A stretch of 64,000 bases of DNA from an uncultured Ruminiclostridium sp. GTDB lineage: Bacteria > Bacillota > Clostridia > Oscillospirales > Ruminococcaceae. Below are positions 9,269 to 18,238 of the stretch, piece after piece. The notes beneath the pieces are model-generated. The model made no database searches and was not told the DNA's origin. It was given only the letters and a program-made list of their open reading frames with translations. The stretch's first letter is position 1, and each line of letters begins with the position of its first letter. The translations under genes and the position numbers were made by a program. The DNA is taken from NCBI GenBank assembly GCA_944386545.1, contig CALXBK010000001.1, positions 102,315 to 166,314 on the forward strand, read 5' to 3'.

Positions 9269-9292
9269 TGACGGGGCAAGCCCCTTATTGAA
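9267..9292 (+). repeat. Repeat family fragment (copy D, right end only)
   Basis: AATGACGGGGCAAGCCCC followed by TTATTGAA. Matches the right end of the long repeats at 49397-49539 and 63476-63617. It contains the perfect GGGGCAAGCCCC hairpin. It begins in the stop codon of the SLOG gene. Confidence 0.75.
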
Positions 9293-9306
9293 CATATCAG
9301 AATAAA

Positions 9307-9340
9307 AGCCGTCGGGAGATGTTCCCGACGGCTTTGTTCT
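9307..9340. terminator. Bidirectional terminator between convergent genes
   Basis: AGCCGTCGGGA (9307-9317) pairs with TCCCGACGGCT (9323-9333), loop of 5, T-run on the plus side and A-run before it serving the minus strand. Confidence 0.85.
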
Positions 9341-9737
9341 ATGCCTTGCGTACCTTAAATCCGTTTATGGTAACATCCGCTACCATAGTTCCTATATCGT
9401 CATAGACGCTCACCTTGTAATAGCAGGTGCTTCTGCCGTCTTTTACGCAATGAGCCTCGGCGATGAGCTTTTTTCCCCTTAAGGGGGAGAGAAAGGTGAT
9501 GTTCGTGGAAAGCGATACTGCGCTTACCTCCTTATGATTGCAGGCAACCGCAAAGGCAAAATCCGCAAGCGTGAAGGTTGCGCCGCCCATAAGCGCACCC
9601 ATGGCGTTGCGATGGCGGGCGGTAAGCTCCATGCTGACCTTTGCGTAGTTGTCGCCTATTTCGTCGATAACCGCGCCGTTTTCCGTTGCAAAGCGGTCGT
9701 TTGCGAAAAATTCCCTGACCTGTTCAATGTTATCCAA
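9339..9737 (-). CDS. PaaI-family hotdog thioesterase
   Basis: 132 residues with the acyl-CoA thioesterase pattern: Asn/Gly patch ARHRNAMGALMGGATFTLADFAFAVA followed by the STNITFLSPLRGKKLIAEA strand. Probably hydrolyses an aromatic or medium-chain acyl-CoA; the substrate cannot be read from the sequence. It is the last gene of a minus-strand operon (AEC transporter, thiM, aldo/keto reductase, this gene), 15 bp after the reductase. A strong terminator follows. Confidence 0.8.
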   Translation of the reverse strand: MDNIEQVREFFANDRFATENGAVIDEIGDNYAKVSMELTARHRNAMGALMGGATFTLADFAFAVACNHKEVSAVSLSTNITFLSPLRGKKLIAEAHCVKDGRSTCYYKVSVYDDIGTMVADVTINGFKVRKA

Positions 9738-9752
9738 AAAAGCGCCTCTTTC

Positions 9753-10763
9753 TTACTGCTGAGCTGTGTCCTCGGCAAGTATTTTTTCTATTTTTTCCTT
9801 TTCCTCCTTGGTAAAGTCCAGCCTGTACGCTGCGCAGACGTCGTCCTCTATCTGCGACGGACGGCTTGCGCCGATAAGCACGGTGGATACTGCGGGATTT
9901 GAAAGCACCCATGAGAGTGCGAGCTGTGCCAGCGTCTGACCTCTTTCGGCGGCAACCGCATTAAGGTTGTTGAGCGTCATTATGCGGCGCTCCGTCAGGC
10001 TGTCCGCAATGTAGGTCGCACCCTTGCCTATTCTTGAATCCGAGGGGATACCCTTTAAATATCTGTCGGTGAGAACGCCCTGTGACAGCGGCGAGAATAC
10101 CGCAAGTCCGAAGCCGTCTTGAAGCGCGCACTGGTCGAGGCAGTCGTTTTCAATCCATCTGTTTATCATGGAGTAGGAGCATTGGTTTACTATAAAGGGA
10201 GTTTTAAGCTCCGTGAAAATTTTTGAGATTTGCTTTGTCTGCTCGCTGTTGTAGTTTGAAATTCCGACGTAGAGAGCCTTGCCGCTTTTTACTATTCCGT
10301 CAAGGGCGAGTGCGGTTTCTTCAAGTGCGGTATCGGGATCAAAAACATGATGATAGAATATATCCACATAGTCAAGCCCCATGCGTTTAAGGCTCTGGTC
10401 GAGAGAAGCAACTAGGTACTTTTTCGAGCCGTTTCTGTCGCCGTAAGGACCTTCCCACATCTCATAGCCCGCCTTGGTTGCGATACAGAGCTGATCCCTG
10501 TACGCCCTCATGCCTCTGTCAAGGATTTTTTTAAGGTTCTCCTCTGCCGAGCCGTTGTAAGGGTGTCCGTAATTGTTTGCAAGATCAAAGTGCGTAATTC
10601 CGAGATCAAACGCTGTGCGTACCATGTTTTCCATGTTGACAAGATTGTCGGAATAGCTGAAATTCTGCCACATACCAAGCGAGATTGCGGGCAGACGAAG
10701 TCCGCTTTTGCCGCAGTGCCGGTAAGGCATTTTCTGATACCTTTCGGGGTTAGGCGTGTACAT
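9753..10763 (-). CDS. Aldo/keto reductase (YghZ/Kv-beta-like)
   Basis: 336-residue NADPH-dependent oxidoreductase of the aldo/keto reductase superfamily, TIM barrel. The catalytic tetrad is visible as Asp and Tyr in FDLANNYGHPYNGSAEE, Lys in CIATKAGYEMW and His in FYHHVFD. The N-terminal MPYRHCGKSGLRLPAISLG and C-terminal QLALSWVLSNPAVSTVLIGAS resemble the L-glyceraldehyde-3-phosphate reductase (YghZ) subgroup. Third gene of the four-gene operon, 15 bp after thiM. Confidence 0.88.
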   Translation of the reverse strand: MYTPNPERYQKMPYRHCGKSGLRLPAISLGMWQNFSYSDNLVNMENMVRTAFDLGITHFDLANNYGHPYNGSAEENLKKILDRGMRAYRDQLCIATKAGYEMWEGPYGDRNGSKKYLVASLDQSLKRMGLDYVDIFYHHVFDPDTALEETALALDGIVKSGKALYVGISNYNSEQTKQISKIFTELKTPFIVNQCSYSMINRWIENDCLDQCALQDGFGLAVFSPLSQGVLTDRYLKGIPSDSRIGKGATYIADSLTERRIMTLNNLNAVAAERGQTLAQLALSWVLSNPAVSTVLIGASRPSQIEDDVCAAYRLDFTKEEKEKIEKILAEDTAQQ

Positions 10764-10778
10764 AGATACTTCCTCCTT

Positions 10779-11597
10779 TTATGTGATAAGTTTTATTTTA
10801 GCTTTCCTTGAAAGCTCGGTTCCGTTGATATTTGTCAGCGCGTCCATCATGCCGACATACAGCGAGCCTGTGCCGCGTGCGGTTTCTCCTGCGGCTTCTC
10901 CCGCAACTCCGATAAGCGACATTGCGGCACATACCGCCTCAAAGCTGTTGTTGCTGGCAGCGCACGCAGCCGCTGAAAGCGCAGAGGCAAGACAGCCCGT
11001 GCCGGTAATTTTTGACATCAGCGGTATGCCGTTTTCTATAAGCGCAACCCGTGAGCCGCAGGCGACAACGTCCGTTTTACCCGTTACGGCAACGGTGCAG
11101 GAAAAGCGTTCGCTCGCCTGCTTTGCAAGTGAGATTGTGTCCTCAAGCGAATGTTCTTTGCTGTCCACGCCCTTTTCGAGCTTCATAGTAACCGCAGACG
11201 CACCCAGGAGCGCCGCTATCTCCGAAGCGTTTGCACGGATTGCGGCAAAGTGATACTGCCTTAAAAGCTGTAAGCTGCTGCGCAGTCTGTTGTCGGTAGA
11301 GCCTGCGCCCACGGGATCAAGCACAACGGGCTTTCCCGCGTCTGCCGCACATTGCGCCGCTATCAGCATGGCTCTCATTCTGTCCTTGCTCGGTGTCCCC
11401 ATGTTAAGAGAAAGAGCGTCTGCCTTGCTTGCTATATCCTGTGCGTCAAGCGGGCTGTCCGCCATTATGGGAGAAGCTCCTGCGGCAAGCAGGCCGTTTG
11501 CAACGGTGGACGCCGTAACATAGTTTGTTATGCAGTGAACGAGGGGATTTTTCTCCCTCAGACTATCAATTATTTTTGCCGTATCAAGAAAATCCAA
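10779..11597 (-). CDS. thiM: Hydroxyethylthiazole kinase (ThiM)
   Basis: Phosphorylates 4-methyl-5-hydroxyethylthiazole for thiamine salvage. 272 residues, ribokinase-like fold. PLVHCITNYVT near the N-terminus, LSLNMGTPS, LDPVGAG and the catalytic KITGTGCLASALSAA are the family motifs. No other thiamine gene and no TPP riboswitch is seen in the window. It lies 14 bp after the AEC transporter gene, which makes that transporter a candidate for thiazole or thiamine-related uptake (inference only). Confidence 0.93.
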   Translation of the reverse strand: MDFLDTAKIIDSLREKNPLVHCITNYVTASTVANGLLAAGASPIMADSPLDAQDIASKADALSLNMGTPSKDRMRAMLIAAQCAADAGKPVVLDPVGAGSTDNRLRSSLQLLRQYHFAAIRANASEIAALLGASAVTMKLEKGVDSKEHSLEDTISLAKQASERFSCTVAVTGKTDVVACGSRVALIENGIPLMSKITGTGCLASALSAAACAASNNSFEAVCAAMSLIGVAGEAAGETARGTGSLYVGMMDALTNINGTELSRKAKIKLIT

Positions 11598-11611
11598 AGC
11601 GTTAATCTCCT

Positions 11612-12544
11612 TTATGCGAATATTGCCGAAAGCGTGTTGTAGCAGGTAAGCATAAGCGGAAGGGTAACCATTGACAAAATGGTCGTTGCGGCAAATATCT
11701 CCGAGCTGTACTTTGCGTTGCGGTCATACATCAGCGCAAACATTGTGCATATCGCCGCGGCGGGGCAGGCGGCAGCAAGAATGTTTACCCCCGCAATAAG
11801 CGTGTCGATTTTAAGCGCGAGGCAAATAGCCATAAGCACGCCCGGAAGCACGATAAGCTTTATAAGGCAGGTGTAGTAAATGCGCGGCTTTTTAATCATG
11901 TCCTTAAGGCTTACCGTTGCTATTGTAGAGCCGGCTATCATCATTGCAAGCGGAGTGTTGAGGTTGCTTAAATGAGTGGCGGTGCTGAGCAGTACGTCGG
12001 GCAATGCTATGTTGCAGACAAACAGCACCATGCCGAGCAGAGTTGCAAGTATGCACGGGGAAAGCAGAGCCTTTGCCGTTGATTTTAGGCCCGGCTTGCC
12101 GCTCTTCATCATCATTACGCCGTGAATCCATACGCATATATTGAATATCGTAACATAGGCAGTCAGACAGAACACGCCGTCAGAGCCGTAAACTCCGTCT
12201 ATAAGCGGAATACCCATAAAGGCGCAGTTTGAGTAAATACAACTGAAACGTTCTATCAGCCTGCCCTCCTTATCCTTTGAGCGCATAAGAAGCGGCACGA
12301 GTACAAACGCTGTAACGTAGCTTGCCGCCGCAAGCGCAAAGGAGAGAAGCAGACGGCTGAGAAGCTCGGTCTGAAACGGCTTCTGATACGATACAAGAAT
12401 AACCATCGGGGTTGCAAAATTAAGCACCAGCGTCGAGAGCTTTTTGGTAACGGTGTCATCAAGTATATTGAGCTTGCGGCACAAAAAGCCCGCCGAAGTA
12501 AGCAGAGTCATAATAATGACCTGCCATACAATTGCCATATCCAT
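11612..12544 (-). CDS. AEC (auxin efflux carrier) family transporter
   Basis: 310 residues, about ten hydrophobic segments in two groups with a polar centre. FLCRKLNILDDTVTKKLSTLVLNFATPMVIL near the N-terminus and STATHLSNLNTPLAMMIAGSTIA in the second half are typical of the AEC/YfdV-type carriers, which move organic acids or amino acids in bacteria. It leads the operon with thiM, with its own promoter at 12585-12613. Substrate unknown. Confidence 0.85.
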   Translation of the reverse strand: MDMAIVWQVIIMTLLTSAGFLCRKLNILDDTVTKKLSTLVLNFATPMVILVSYQKPFQTELLSRLLLSFALAAASYVTAFVLVPLLMRSKDKEGRLIERFSCIYSNCAFMGIPLIDGVYGSDGVFCLTAYVTIFNICVWIHGVMMMKSGKPGLKSTAKALLSPCILATLLGMVLFVCNIALPDVLLSTATHLSNLNTPLAMMIAGSTIATVSLKDMIKKPRIYYTCLIKLIVLPGVLMAICLALKIDTLIAGVNILAAACPAAAICTMFALMYDRNAKYSSEIFAATTILSMVTLPLMLTCYNTLSAIFA

Positions 12545-12584
12545 AAGATACCTCTTTTTTCTTTTGTTCTTTCTGTCTTAGTTA

Positions 12585-12613
12585 ATTATACTACTTTTTT
12601 CGTTTAAAATCAA
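12585..12613 (-). promoter_or_regulatory. Promoter of the AEC-thiM operon
   Basis: On the minus strand TTGATT (12613-12608), 17-bp spacer, TATAAT (12590-12585), 41 bp before the start codon. Confidence 0.75.
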
Positions 12614-12734
12614 CGGAAATATAGATTAAATTAACATTTCTACATATTATTCCGAATAAAATTTTTTTCAAATAATTTCGCCTTTGTGTGTTATGCACAA
12701 TAACGCTTAAATAAATTTGTGCAAAATACCGCCC

Positions 12735-12763
12735 TTGAAATGAAATCGTTTTCCTGTTATAAT
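12735..12763 (+). promoter_or_regulatory. GH94 promoter with a LacI/CcpA-type operator
   Basis: TTGAAA 12735-12740, 17-bp spacer, TATAAT 12758-12763. TGAAATCGTTTTCC at 12741-12754 lies inside the spacer and matches the cre consensus TGWAANCGNTNWCA at all but the last base. Binding there would block RNA polymerase. Confidence 0.7.
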
Positions 12764-12840
12764 GAGATTGACGGGGAAACCCGTGAAGAAACAGACAAAA
12801 AAGCAATCGGCTTTTAAAGAATAACAAGGAGGACAATCCA

Positions 12841-15234
12841 ATGAACTACGGACATTTTGACCTTGAAAACAAGGAGTATGTCATCACAAGACCTGATACG
12901 CCCTCGGCATGGGCAAACTATCTCGGCTCGCCCGAATACGGCGCAATTATTTCCAACAACGCAGGCGGTTACAGCTTCGTAAAATCCGGCGCAAACGGCC
13001 GTGTTATCCGTTACCGCTTCAACGCTGTGGCAAACGACCAGCCCGGCAGATATGTATATCTCAAGGACAACGAAAGCGGCGAATACTGGTCCGCTTCCTG
13101 GGCGCCCGTGTGCAAGCCGCTTGATGAGTACAAGAGCGAGTGCCGTCACGGTACTGCCTACACCGTTATCACCTCCGAATACAAGTCTGTGAAAAGCGAG
13201 GTTACCTACTATGTTCCCAAGGATGCTACCTACGAGGTATGGGCGGCGAAGATAACCAACAACGATACAAAGCCCAGAAAGCTCTCCGTAACAGGCTACT
13301 GCGAATTTGTAAACGACAACAACTATGAGCAGGATCAGGTAAATCTCCAGTATACTCTGTTTATCACACGCACCTATTTTAAGGGCAGTTTCATTTTACA
13401 AAAGCAGAACGAGATTTTCAAGAACCCCAACAACGAGCGTTTCCTCGGTCTTGCAAGGGCAGACGTAAGCGCATACTGCGGCGACCGTGATTCCTTTGTG
13501 GGCGCATACAGAAGCTATGCAAACCCCAAGGGTATCGAGCAGGGACTGAAGGGCGACCTTAACTACAACACCAACTCCTGCGGCGCGCTCCAGAGCGACA
13601 TTGAGCTTGCTCCCGGCGAAACAAGGGAATTTACCTACATTCTCGGTCAGAAGCCCGAAAACGTTGCCGCTGAAATCATTGCAAGATACAATGAGGCGGG
13701 CGTTGTCGAAAAGGAAATCGCAGAGCTTAAGGAATACTGGCATTCAAAGCTGGACAACCTCCAGGTAAATACGCCCGACGCAGATTTCAACAACATGGTA
13801 AACGTATGGAACGCATACAACTGCTTTATCACCTTCATCTGGTCAAGGGCGGCGTCTTTCCAGTATTGCGGTCTGAGAAACGGCTTCGGCTACCGCGATA
13901 CCGTACAGGATATACAGGGCATTATCCACCTTGCGCCCGAAATGGCAAAGCAGCAGATTATATTCATGCTCTCCGCACAGGTTACAAACGGCGCAGGTCT
14001 GCCGCTGGTTAAGTATACTCACAACGCAGGACATGAAAATCACCCCGACGAGAACGACGAGAACACCGCATACGCAAAGGAAACGGGACATCCCTCCTAC
14101 CGTGCGGACGACGCGCTCTGGCTGTTCCCCACAATCTACAAGTACATCTCCGAAAGCGGCGACCATGCTTTCCTTGATGAGGAAATCTACTATGCTAACG
14201 ACGGCGAAAAGGGAACCGTATACGACCACTTGAAGAGAGCTATCAGTTTCTCGATGAACCACCTCGGCACACACGGTATGCCCGCAGGACTTCATGCCGA
14301 CTGGAACGATTGCCTTCGCCTTGGCAAGAAGGGCGAATCCACCTTCGTTGCATTCCAGCTCGTTTACGCTATAAAGATTTTAAAGACCTATGCGGTTGAA
14401 AAGAACGATACCGAGTATGCAAATTATCTCGATGAAATCAAGGCAAAGCTTGACGAGATTTTAAGCGCTTGCTGGAACGAGGACAGATGGATAAGAGGCT
14501 ACAAGGAGGACGGTACCGTTATCGGTCAGAGAACCGATCCTGAGGCTTCTATGTGGCTCAATCCCCAGTCTTGGTCCGTTATCTCCGGCTTTGCAACAAA
14601 GGAGCAGGCTGAAAAGGCTATGGACAGTGTTGAAAGAGAGCTTAATACTCCATACGGCGCAATGGTAATGTATCCTCCTTATGTAGAGCATGGCTTTGAC
14701 GGCGCACTGATGCAGTGCTTTAACAAATGCACAAAGGAAAACGCAGGTATCTTCTCACAGCCTCAGGGCTGGCTCATACTCGCGGAGTCAAAGCTCGGCC
14801 ACGGCAACCGTGCATATAGGTACTGGAAGGAAGCGGCTCCCGCAACCTACAACGACAATGCAGAGCACAGAGTGCTTGAGCCGTACGTATACGGTCAGTT
14901 TGTAGAGGGCAAGGACAGCCCCTTCGCAGGCAGAGCGCATGTACACTGGCTGACAGGTACAGCTTCTACCGTTATGGTTGGTACTACCGAGGGTATTCTC
15001 GGTCTTAACCCCGAAACAAAGGGTATCGTAATCAACCCCTCTATCCCCTCCGAGTGGAAGGAATACACCATGAAGAAAACCTTCAGAGGAAAGAAGCTCA
15101 ATGTTACCGTAAAGAACCCCAACGGCAGTGAGCACGGCGTTAAGAGCGTAACCGTAAACGGCGAAAGGATTGACGGCATACTAATTCTCGACAGTATTTT
15201 AAAGGCTGAAAACGACATCGTAATCGAGCTTTAA
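12841..15234 (+). CDS. GH94 glycoside phosphorylase, cellobiose-phosphorylase-like
   Basis: 797-residue cytosolic enzyme that cleaves a beta-linked disaccharide with phosphate to give a sugar 1-phosphate. The start MNYGHFDLENKEYVITRPDT and the LGSPEYGAIISNNAGGYSF segment are typical of GH94; the general acid is the second Asp of ADWNDCLRLG (residue 490, the same number as in the Cellvibrio cellobiose phosphorylase). GMPAGLHADWNDCL and the C-terminal HVHWLTGTASTVMVGTTEGILG are conserved. Cellobiose is the likeliest substrate because a GH5 glucanase is encoded at 52 kb, but chitobiose or laminaribiose phosphorylases share these motifs. Strong RBS (AACAAGGAGG); monocistronic. Confidence 0.88.
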   Translation: MNYGHFDLENKEYVITRPDTPSAWANYLGSPEYGAIISNNAGGYSFVKSGANGRVIRYRFNAVANDQPGRYVYLKDNESGEYWSASWAPVCKPLDEYKSECRHGTAYTVITSEYKSVKSEVTYYVPKDATYEVWAAKITNNDTKPRKLSVTGYCEFVNDNNYEQDQVNLQYTLFITRTYFKGSFILQKQNEIFKNPNNERFLGLARADVSAYCGDRDSFVGAYRSYANPKGIEQGLKGDLNYNTNSCGALQSDIELAPGETREFTYILGQKPENVAAEIIARYNEAGVVEKEIAELKEYWHSKLDNLQVNTPDADFNNMVNVWNAYNCFITFIWSRAASFQYCGLRNGFGYRDTVQDIQGIIHLAPEMAKQQIIFMLSAQVTNGAGLPLVKYTHNAGHENHPDENDENTAYAKETGHPSYRADDALWLFPTIYKYISESGDHAFLDEEIYYANDGEKGTVYDHLKRAISFSMNHLGTHGMPAGLHADWNDCLRLGKKGESTFVAFQLVYAIKILKTYAVEKNDTEYANYLDEIKAKLDEILSACWNEDRWIRGYKEDGTVIGQRTDPEASMWLNPQSWSVISGFATKEQAEKAMDSVERELNTPYGAMVMYPPYVEHGFDGALMQCFNKCTKENAGIFSQPQGWLILAESKLGHGNRAYRYWKEAAPATYNDNAEHRVLEPYVYGQFVEGKDSPFAGRAHVHWLTGTASTVMVGTTEGILGLNPETKGIVINPSIPSEWKEYTMKKTFRGKKLNVTVKNPNGSEHGVKSVTVNGERIDGILILDSILKAENDIVIEL

Positions 15235-15255
15235 TTAAACCCTTGTAAAACAAAA

Positions 15256-15290
15256 GTACCGCTGTGGGAAGCCACGGCGGTACATTTTTA
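15256..15290. terminator. Bidirectional terminator (GH94 / rmuC)
   Basis: GTACCGCTGTGG (15256-15267) pairs with CCACGGCGGTAC (15272-15283), T-rich on both outer sides. Confidence 0.85.
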
Positions 15291-16565
15291 TTAAGCTTGT
15301 ACACAGGGCGGGTTTTGCTCCGTAAGCTCGATTTTTGAGAGCTGTTTGTTAATTGCCCTTGTACGCACTCCGACCAGCTTGTCAAGGTCGCTGTCAACCT
15401 GCTGTATGTGCTTTTTCGTGTCTGAAAGCACGCCTTCAAAGCTCTCAAACTCACGGCGCACGCTTGCAAGTATCTGCCATACCTCGTCGGTGTGCTTTTG
15501 CACTTCAAGGGTACGGAAGCCCATGTAAAGAGCGTTGAGCAGAGCCGCCATCGTTGTTGGACCTGCAATGTTGACGTGGTACTCACGCTGAAGCGCTTCT
15601 GAAAGTCCCTGCTTTACAACCTCAGCATACAGTCCCTCAAACGGCAGGAACATGATAGCAAAATTTGTAGTGTGCGGCGGGACTATATACTTGTCGTGAA
15701 TATCCTTTGCACATTTTTTGATAACGGTGCAAAGCTCCTTTGCCGCCGCTGCCGCCCTGTCCTTGTCGCCGCTGTCATAGGCGTCCAAAAGTGCGGAATA
15801 AGTATCGCCGGGGAACTTTGAGTCAATTGGCAGATATACCGTGCCGTTTCCCGTACCGGGGAGCTTTACGGCAAATTCCACACGGTTTTTGCTGTCGGGG
15901 CAGACAGCCGTATCAATATCGTACTGTTCGGGGGAGAGTATTTCCTCCAAAATTGCGCCGAGCTGAGTTTCTCCGAGAATACCCCTTGTCTTGACGTTGG
16001 ACAGCACCTTTTTAAGGTCTCCCACGCTTCCTGCGAGATTTCTCATTTCGCCCAGCCCCTCGTACACCTTGCCGAGCTGTTCGTTTACCGTGCTGAACGA
16101 GCGCGTTATCTTCTCGTCAAGGGTAGTGCCGAGCTTTTCTCCGACAATACCGCGCATTTCGTCAAGTTGTTTTTTGGTATCGCCGTTTATGGCGTTTAAG
16201 CGGTCGGTCATTTCCGTTCTCATGGCGGTAAGCGAGTCGCTGTTTGACTTTTCCATATTGGAAAGTCTTTGCTCAAACTGCGAGAGCAGTCTTGCAGTAC
16301 CCTCTGCGCTTTGCGTCTGCCCCTGCGTGAGATTGTCCGACAGGCGGGTAACCATGTTTACAAGCTCCGTTCTCAGCTGTGCTCCGCTTGAAGTTTGAAG
16401 CTCATGAAGCGTGCCAAGCCGAGTGTTCATCGAAATAATCTTTTCGGTAAGCTCCTTAGGCTCTGCCGTATTTTTTTCAGAGCCTTTATTCTTTGCAATA
16501 ACAACAAGCAAGACAGCGGTCAGCACGAGCTGTACCGCCGCAAGCGCAATGCATATAATTTCCAT
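15291..16565 (-). CDS. rmuC: DNA recombination protein RmuC
   Basis: 424 residues: an N-terminal membrane helix (about 1-25), a long coiled coil (about 35-180), and the RmuC nuclease-like domain with KTRGILGETQLGAILEEILSPEQY, VEFAVKLPG, YLPIDSKFPGDTYSAL and FLPFEGLYAEVV. RmuC limits inversions and recombination at short repeats; the domain resembles restriction-type nucleases. Single gene with its own promoter at 16602-16630. Confidence 0.92.
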   Translation of the reverse strand: MEIICIALAAVQLVLTAVLLVVIAKNKGSEKNTAEPKELTEKIISMNTRLGTLHELQTSSGAQLRTELVNMVTRLSDNLTQGQTQSAEGTARLLSQFEQRLSNMEKSNSDSLTAMRTEMTDRLNAINGDTKKQLDEMRGIVGEKLGTTLDEKITRSFSTVNEQLGKVYEGLGEMRNLAGSVGDLKKVLSNVKTRGILGETQLGAILEEILSPEQYDIDTAVCPDSKNRVEFAVKLPGTGNGTVYLPIDSKFPGDTYSALLDAYDSGDKDRAAAAAKELCTVIKKCAKDIHDKYIVPPHTTNFAIMFLPFEGLYAEVVKQGLSEALQREYHVNIAGPTTMAALLNALYMGFRTLEVQKHTDEVWQILASVRREFESFEGVLSDTKKHIQQVDSDLDKLVGVRTRAINKQLSKIELTEQNPPCVQA

Positions 16566-16601
16566 TAATTTCTCCTTGCGGCGTTTAATTTGTCACCGTA
16601 A

Positions 16602-16630
16602 ATTGTAGCATACTTTTACCCTTTTGTCAA
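16602..16630 (-). promoter_or_regulatory. Promoter of rmuC
   Basis: Minus strand TTGACA (16630-16625), 17-bp spacer, TACAAT (16607-16602). Confidence 0.8.
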
Positions 16631-16728
16631 AACAAACAAACCGTTATTTAAAAAATGCCGAAAAAGAGATGGGATATTGTTTAAATTGATGAAAATATTA
16701 TTTTTTCTTAATCATACGGTAAATTTCA

Positions 16729-16757
16729 TTGACAATGTGAAAATTCCTTGATATAAT
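16729..16757 (+). promoter_or_regulatory. Promoter of the DUF4190-like gene at 16855
   Basis: TTGACA 16729-16734, 17-bp spacer, TATAAT 16752-16757. A GC-richer leader of about 90 bases follows. Confidence 0.8.
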
Positions 16758-16854
16758 ATGGCGGTAAAGTGTTCTGGGACTGAGATGTCTGCGCGGCGCT
16801 TTGCAATTCGGTATAATCCGAGTACATATTTTTTAAATTCAGGAGGATGAATTT

Positions 16855-17232
16855 ATGCAGGGAAATAACGGTTCAATAGCTTCTATCATCGCACTTGTTT
16901 GCGGTATTCTCGGCTTTTTAGGCCTTTTATTAATGGGTATTCCGCTGTTTGCAATTCTGTTCTTCTTCATCTCCATCGTCGGAGTTATTCTCGGCGGAGT
17001 GGGTATGAGCCAGTCCAAGGCGGCAACAGGTAATGTAAACGGTCTTGCAATTGCAGGTCTTGTTGTAAGCATTATCGGTGCTTTCTTCGGCCTTATCGGT
17101 GCTGCCTGCGGTGCTTGTGCATGTATCGGATGGAGCAGATTAGGTCTTTCCTGTGCATTCATGGGATGTCTCAGCCCCGAATATCAGGAAGTTGTAAACG
17201 TTGTTTCCGGTTTCGGCTCATTGTTTGCTTGA
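16855..17232 (+). CDS. Small DUF4190-like membrane protein
   Basis: 125 residues with three hydrophobic stretches (about 9-28, 29-52, 66-90). The pattern GILGFLGL..., VGVILGGVGMSQSKAATGNVNGLAIAGLVVSIIG is that of the DUF4190 family, whose function is unknown. A cysteine-rich turn GAACGACACIG follows the last helix. A paralogue lies at 18239, on the other side of lgt. RBS CAGGAGGATG. Confidence 0.7.
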   Translation: MQGNNGSIASIIALVCGILGFLGLLLMGIPLFAILFFFISIVGVILGGVGMSQSKAATGNVNGLAIAGLVVSIIGAFFGLIGAACGACACIGWSRLGLSCAFMGCLSPEYQEVVNVVSGFGSLFA

Positions 17233-17293
17233 TAAGTCTTACGGACCTGTGTGCTGTTGTATACACCTTTGTAAGCGGAAAAACAAGAAATTT

Positions 17294-17322
17294 AAAACCA
17301 CCTTTTCGGGTGGTTTTATTTT
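17294..17322 (+). terminator. Terminator after the first DUF4190-like gene
   Basis: AAAACCACC (17294-17302) pairs with GGTGGTTTT (17309-17317), followed by a T-rich tract; it lies just before lgt. Confidence 0.75.
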
Positions 17323-17346
17323 TAATATATTTAAAAAGAGGATTTT

Positions 17347-18132
17347 ATGTTAGGCAGTTTTGAATTATTCGGAAAAGAGTACAGCTATTATGCCGTTCTT
17401 GCTTTGATAGGCGCACTTTTAGCGGGTGCATTCAGCTTTATATTCGCAAAAAAGAGAGGACTTAACGAGGTTAAGATGGTTTTTCTCCTGCTCTTCAGCG
17501 TTATCGGAGTTTTTATCGGCGGACATCTTCTGTATGCCGTAACCAATATCGACAAGCTGGCGTATCTGCCCAAAGTACAGAATTTCATGGAGTTTATTTA
17601 TCTCATGGCGTTTGTATTCGGCGGTCAGGTGTTTTACGGAGGACTGCTCGGCGGCATCCTTGCGGGTGTGATTTACGCTAAAGTGACAAAGCTTGATAAT
17701 TTCAGCGGCTATGCGGATATTGCGGCTTGCGCCGTTCCGCTGTTTCATGTTTTCGGCAGAATAGGCTGTTTTTTAAGCGGGTGCTGCTACGGGGTTGAGT
17801 CGGATTTCGGCTTTACCTTCCACAATGCGGTAATTGAATCGGCAAACGGCGTAAACCGCTTTCCCGTACAGCTTTTTGAGGCAGGCTTCAATGTGTGCCT
17901 GTTTATCTTCCTGCTGTTCATGCTGGGTAAGGATAAATTCAAAAACAGGCTGTTTATGCTTTATATGTTCCTGTATGCAATAGTCAGGTTTATACTGGAA
18001 TATTTCAGAGGGGACGAATACAGAGGCTTTTTGTTCGGGCTTTCCACCTCGCAGATTATTTCCGTTTTAATAGTGATTACCATCGGTCTGTATGCGATTA
18101 TTTACAAAATTCGTAAAAAAGAGTCAAAATAA
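17347..18132 (+). CDS. lgt: Prolipoprotein diacylglyceryl transferase (Lgt)
   Basis: 261-residue integral membrane enzyme that attaches diacylglycerol to the lipobox cysteine of prelipoproteins. Seven hydrophobic segments; the Lgt signature appears as HVFGRIGCFLSGCCYG near residue 139, the clostridial variant of GRIGNF, and the C-terminal half has FILEYFRGDEYRG. Substrates are present in the window (lipoproteins at 45503, 51347 and 51985). No separate strong promoter was found; it may be read from 16729 past the terminator. Confidence 0.9.
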   Translation: MLGSFELFGKEYSYYAVLALIGALLAGAFSFIFAKKRGLNEVKMVFLLLFSVIGVFIGGHLLYAVTNIDKLAYLPKVQNFMEFIYLMAFVFGGQVFYGGLLGGILAGVIYAKVTKLDNFSGYADIAACAVPLFHVFGRIGCFLSGCCYGVESDFGFTFHNAVIESANGVNRFPVQLFEAGFNVCLFIFLLFMLGKDKFKNRLFMLYMFLYAIVRFILEYFRGDEYRGFLFGLSTSQIISVLIVITIGLYAIIYKIRKKESK

Positions 18133-18161
18133 CCGATTTTCGCCACAATTCGTGCTTATTC

Positions 18162-18190
18162 TTGACAATTTGCCTCAATTGTGTTAATAT
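18162..18190 (+). promoter_or_regulatory. Promoter of the second DUF4190-like gene
   Basis: TTGACA 18162-18167, 17-bp spacer, TAATAT 18185-18190. Confidence 0.75.
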
Positions 18191-18238
18191 CAAACGTAGC
18201 GGTTAAGTCCGTAAATGCTGTTTCGGAGGTAATTAATT

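Noticed and set aside
10779..12840. TPP riboswitch expected for thiM
   Set aside because: No CTGAGA...ACCTGA type core is present between the operon promoter and the AEC gene.
16775..16854. Possible riboswitch in the leader of the DUF4190-like gene
   Set aside because: Only weak pairings and no known core sequence; the CTGAGATG word alone is not enough.
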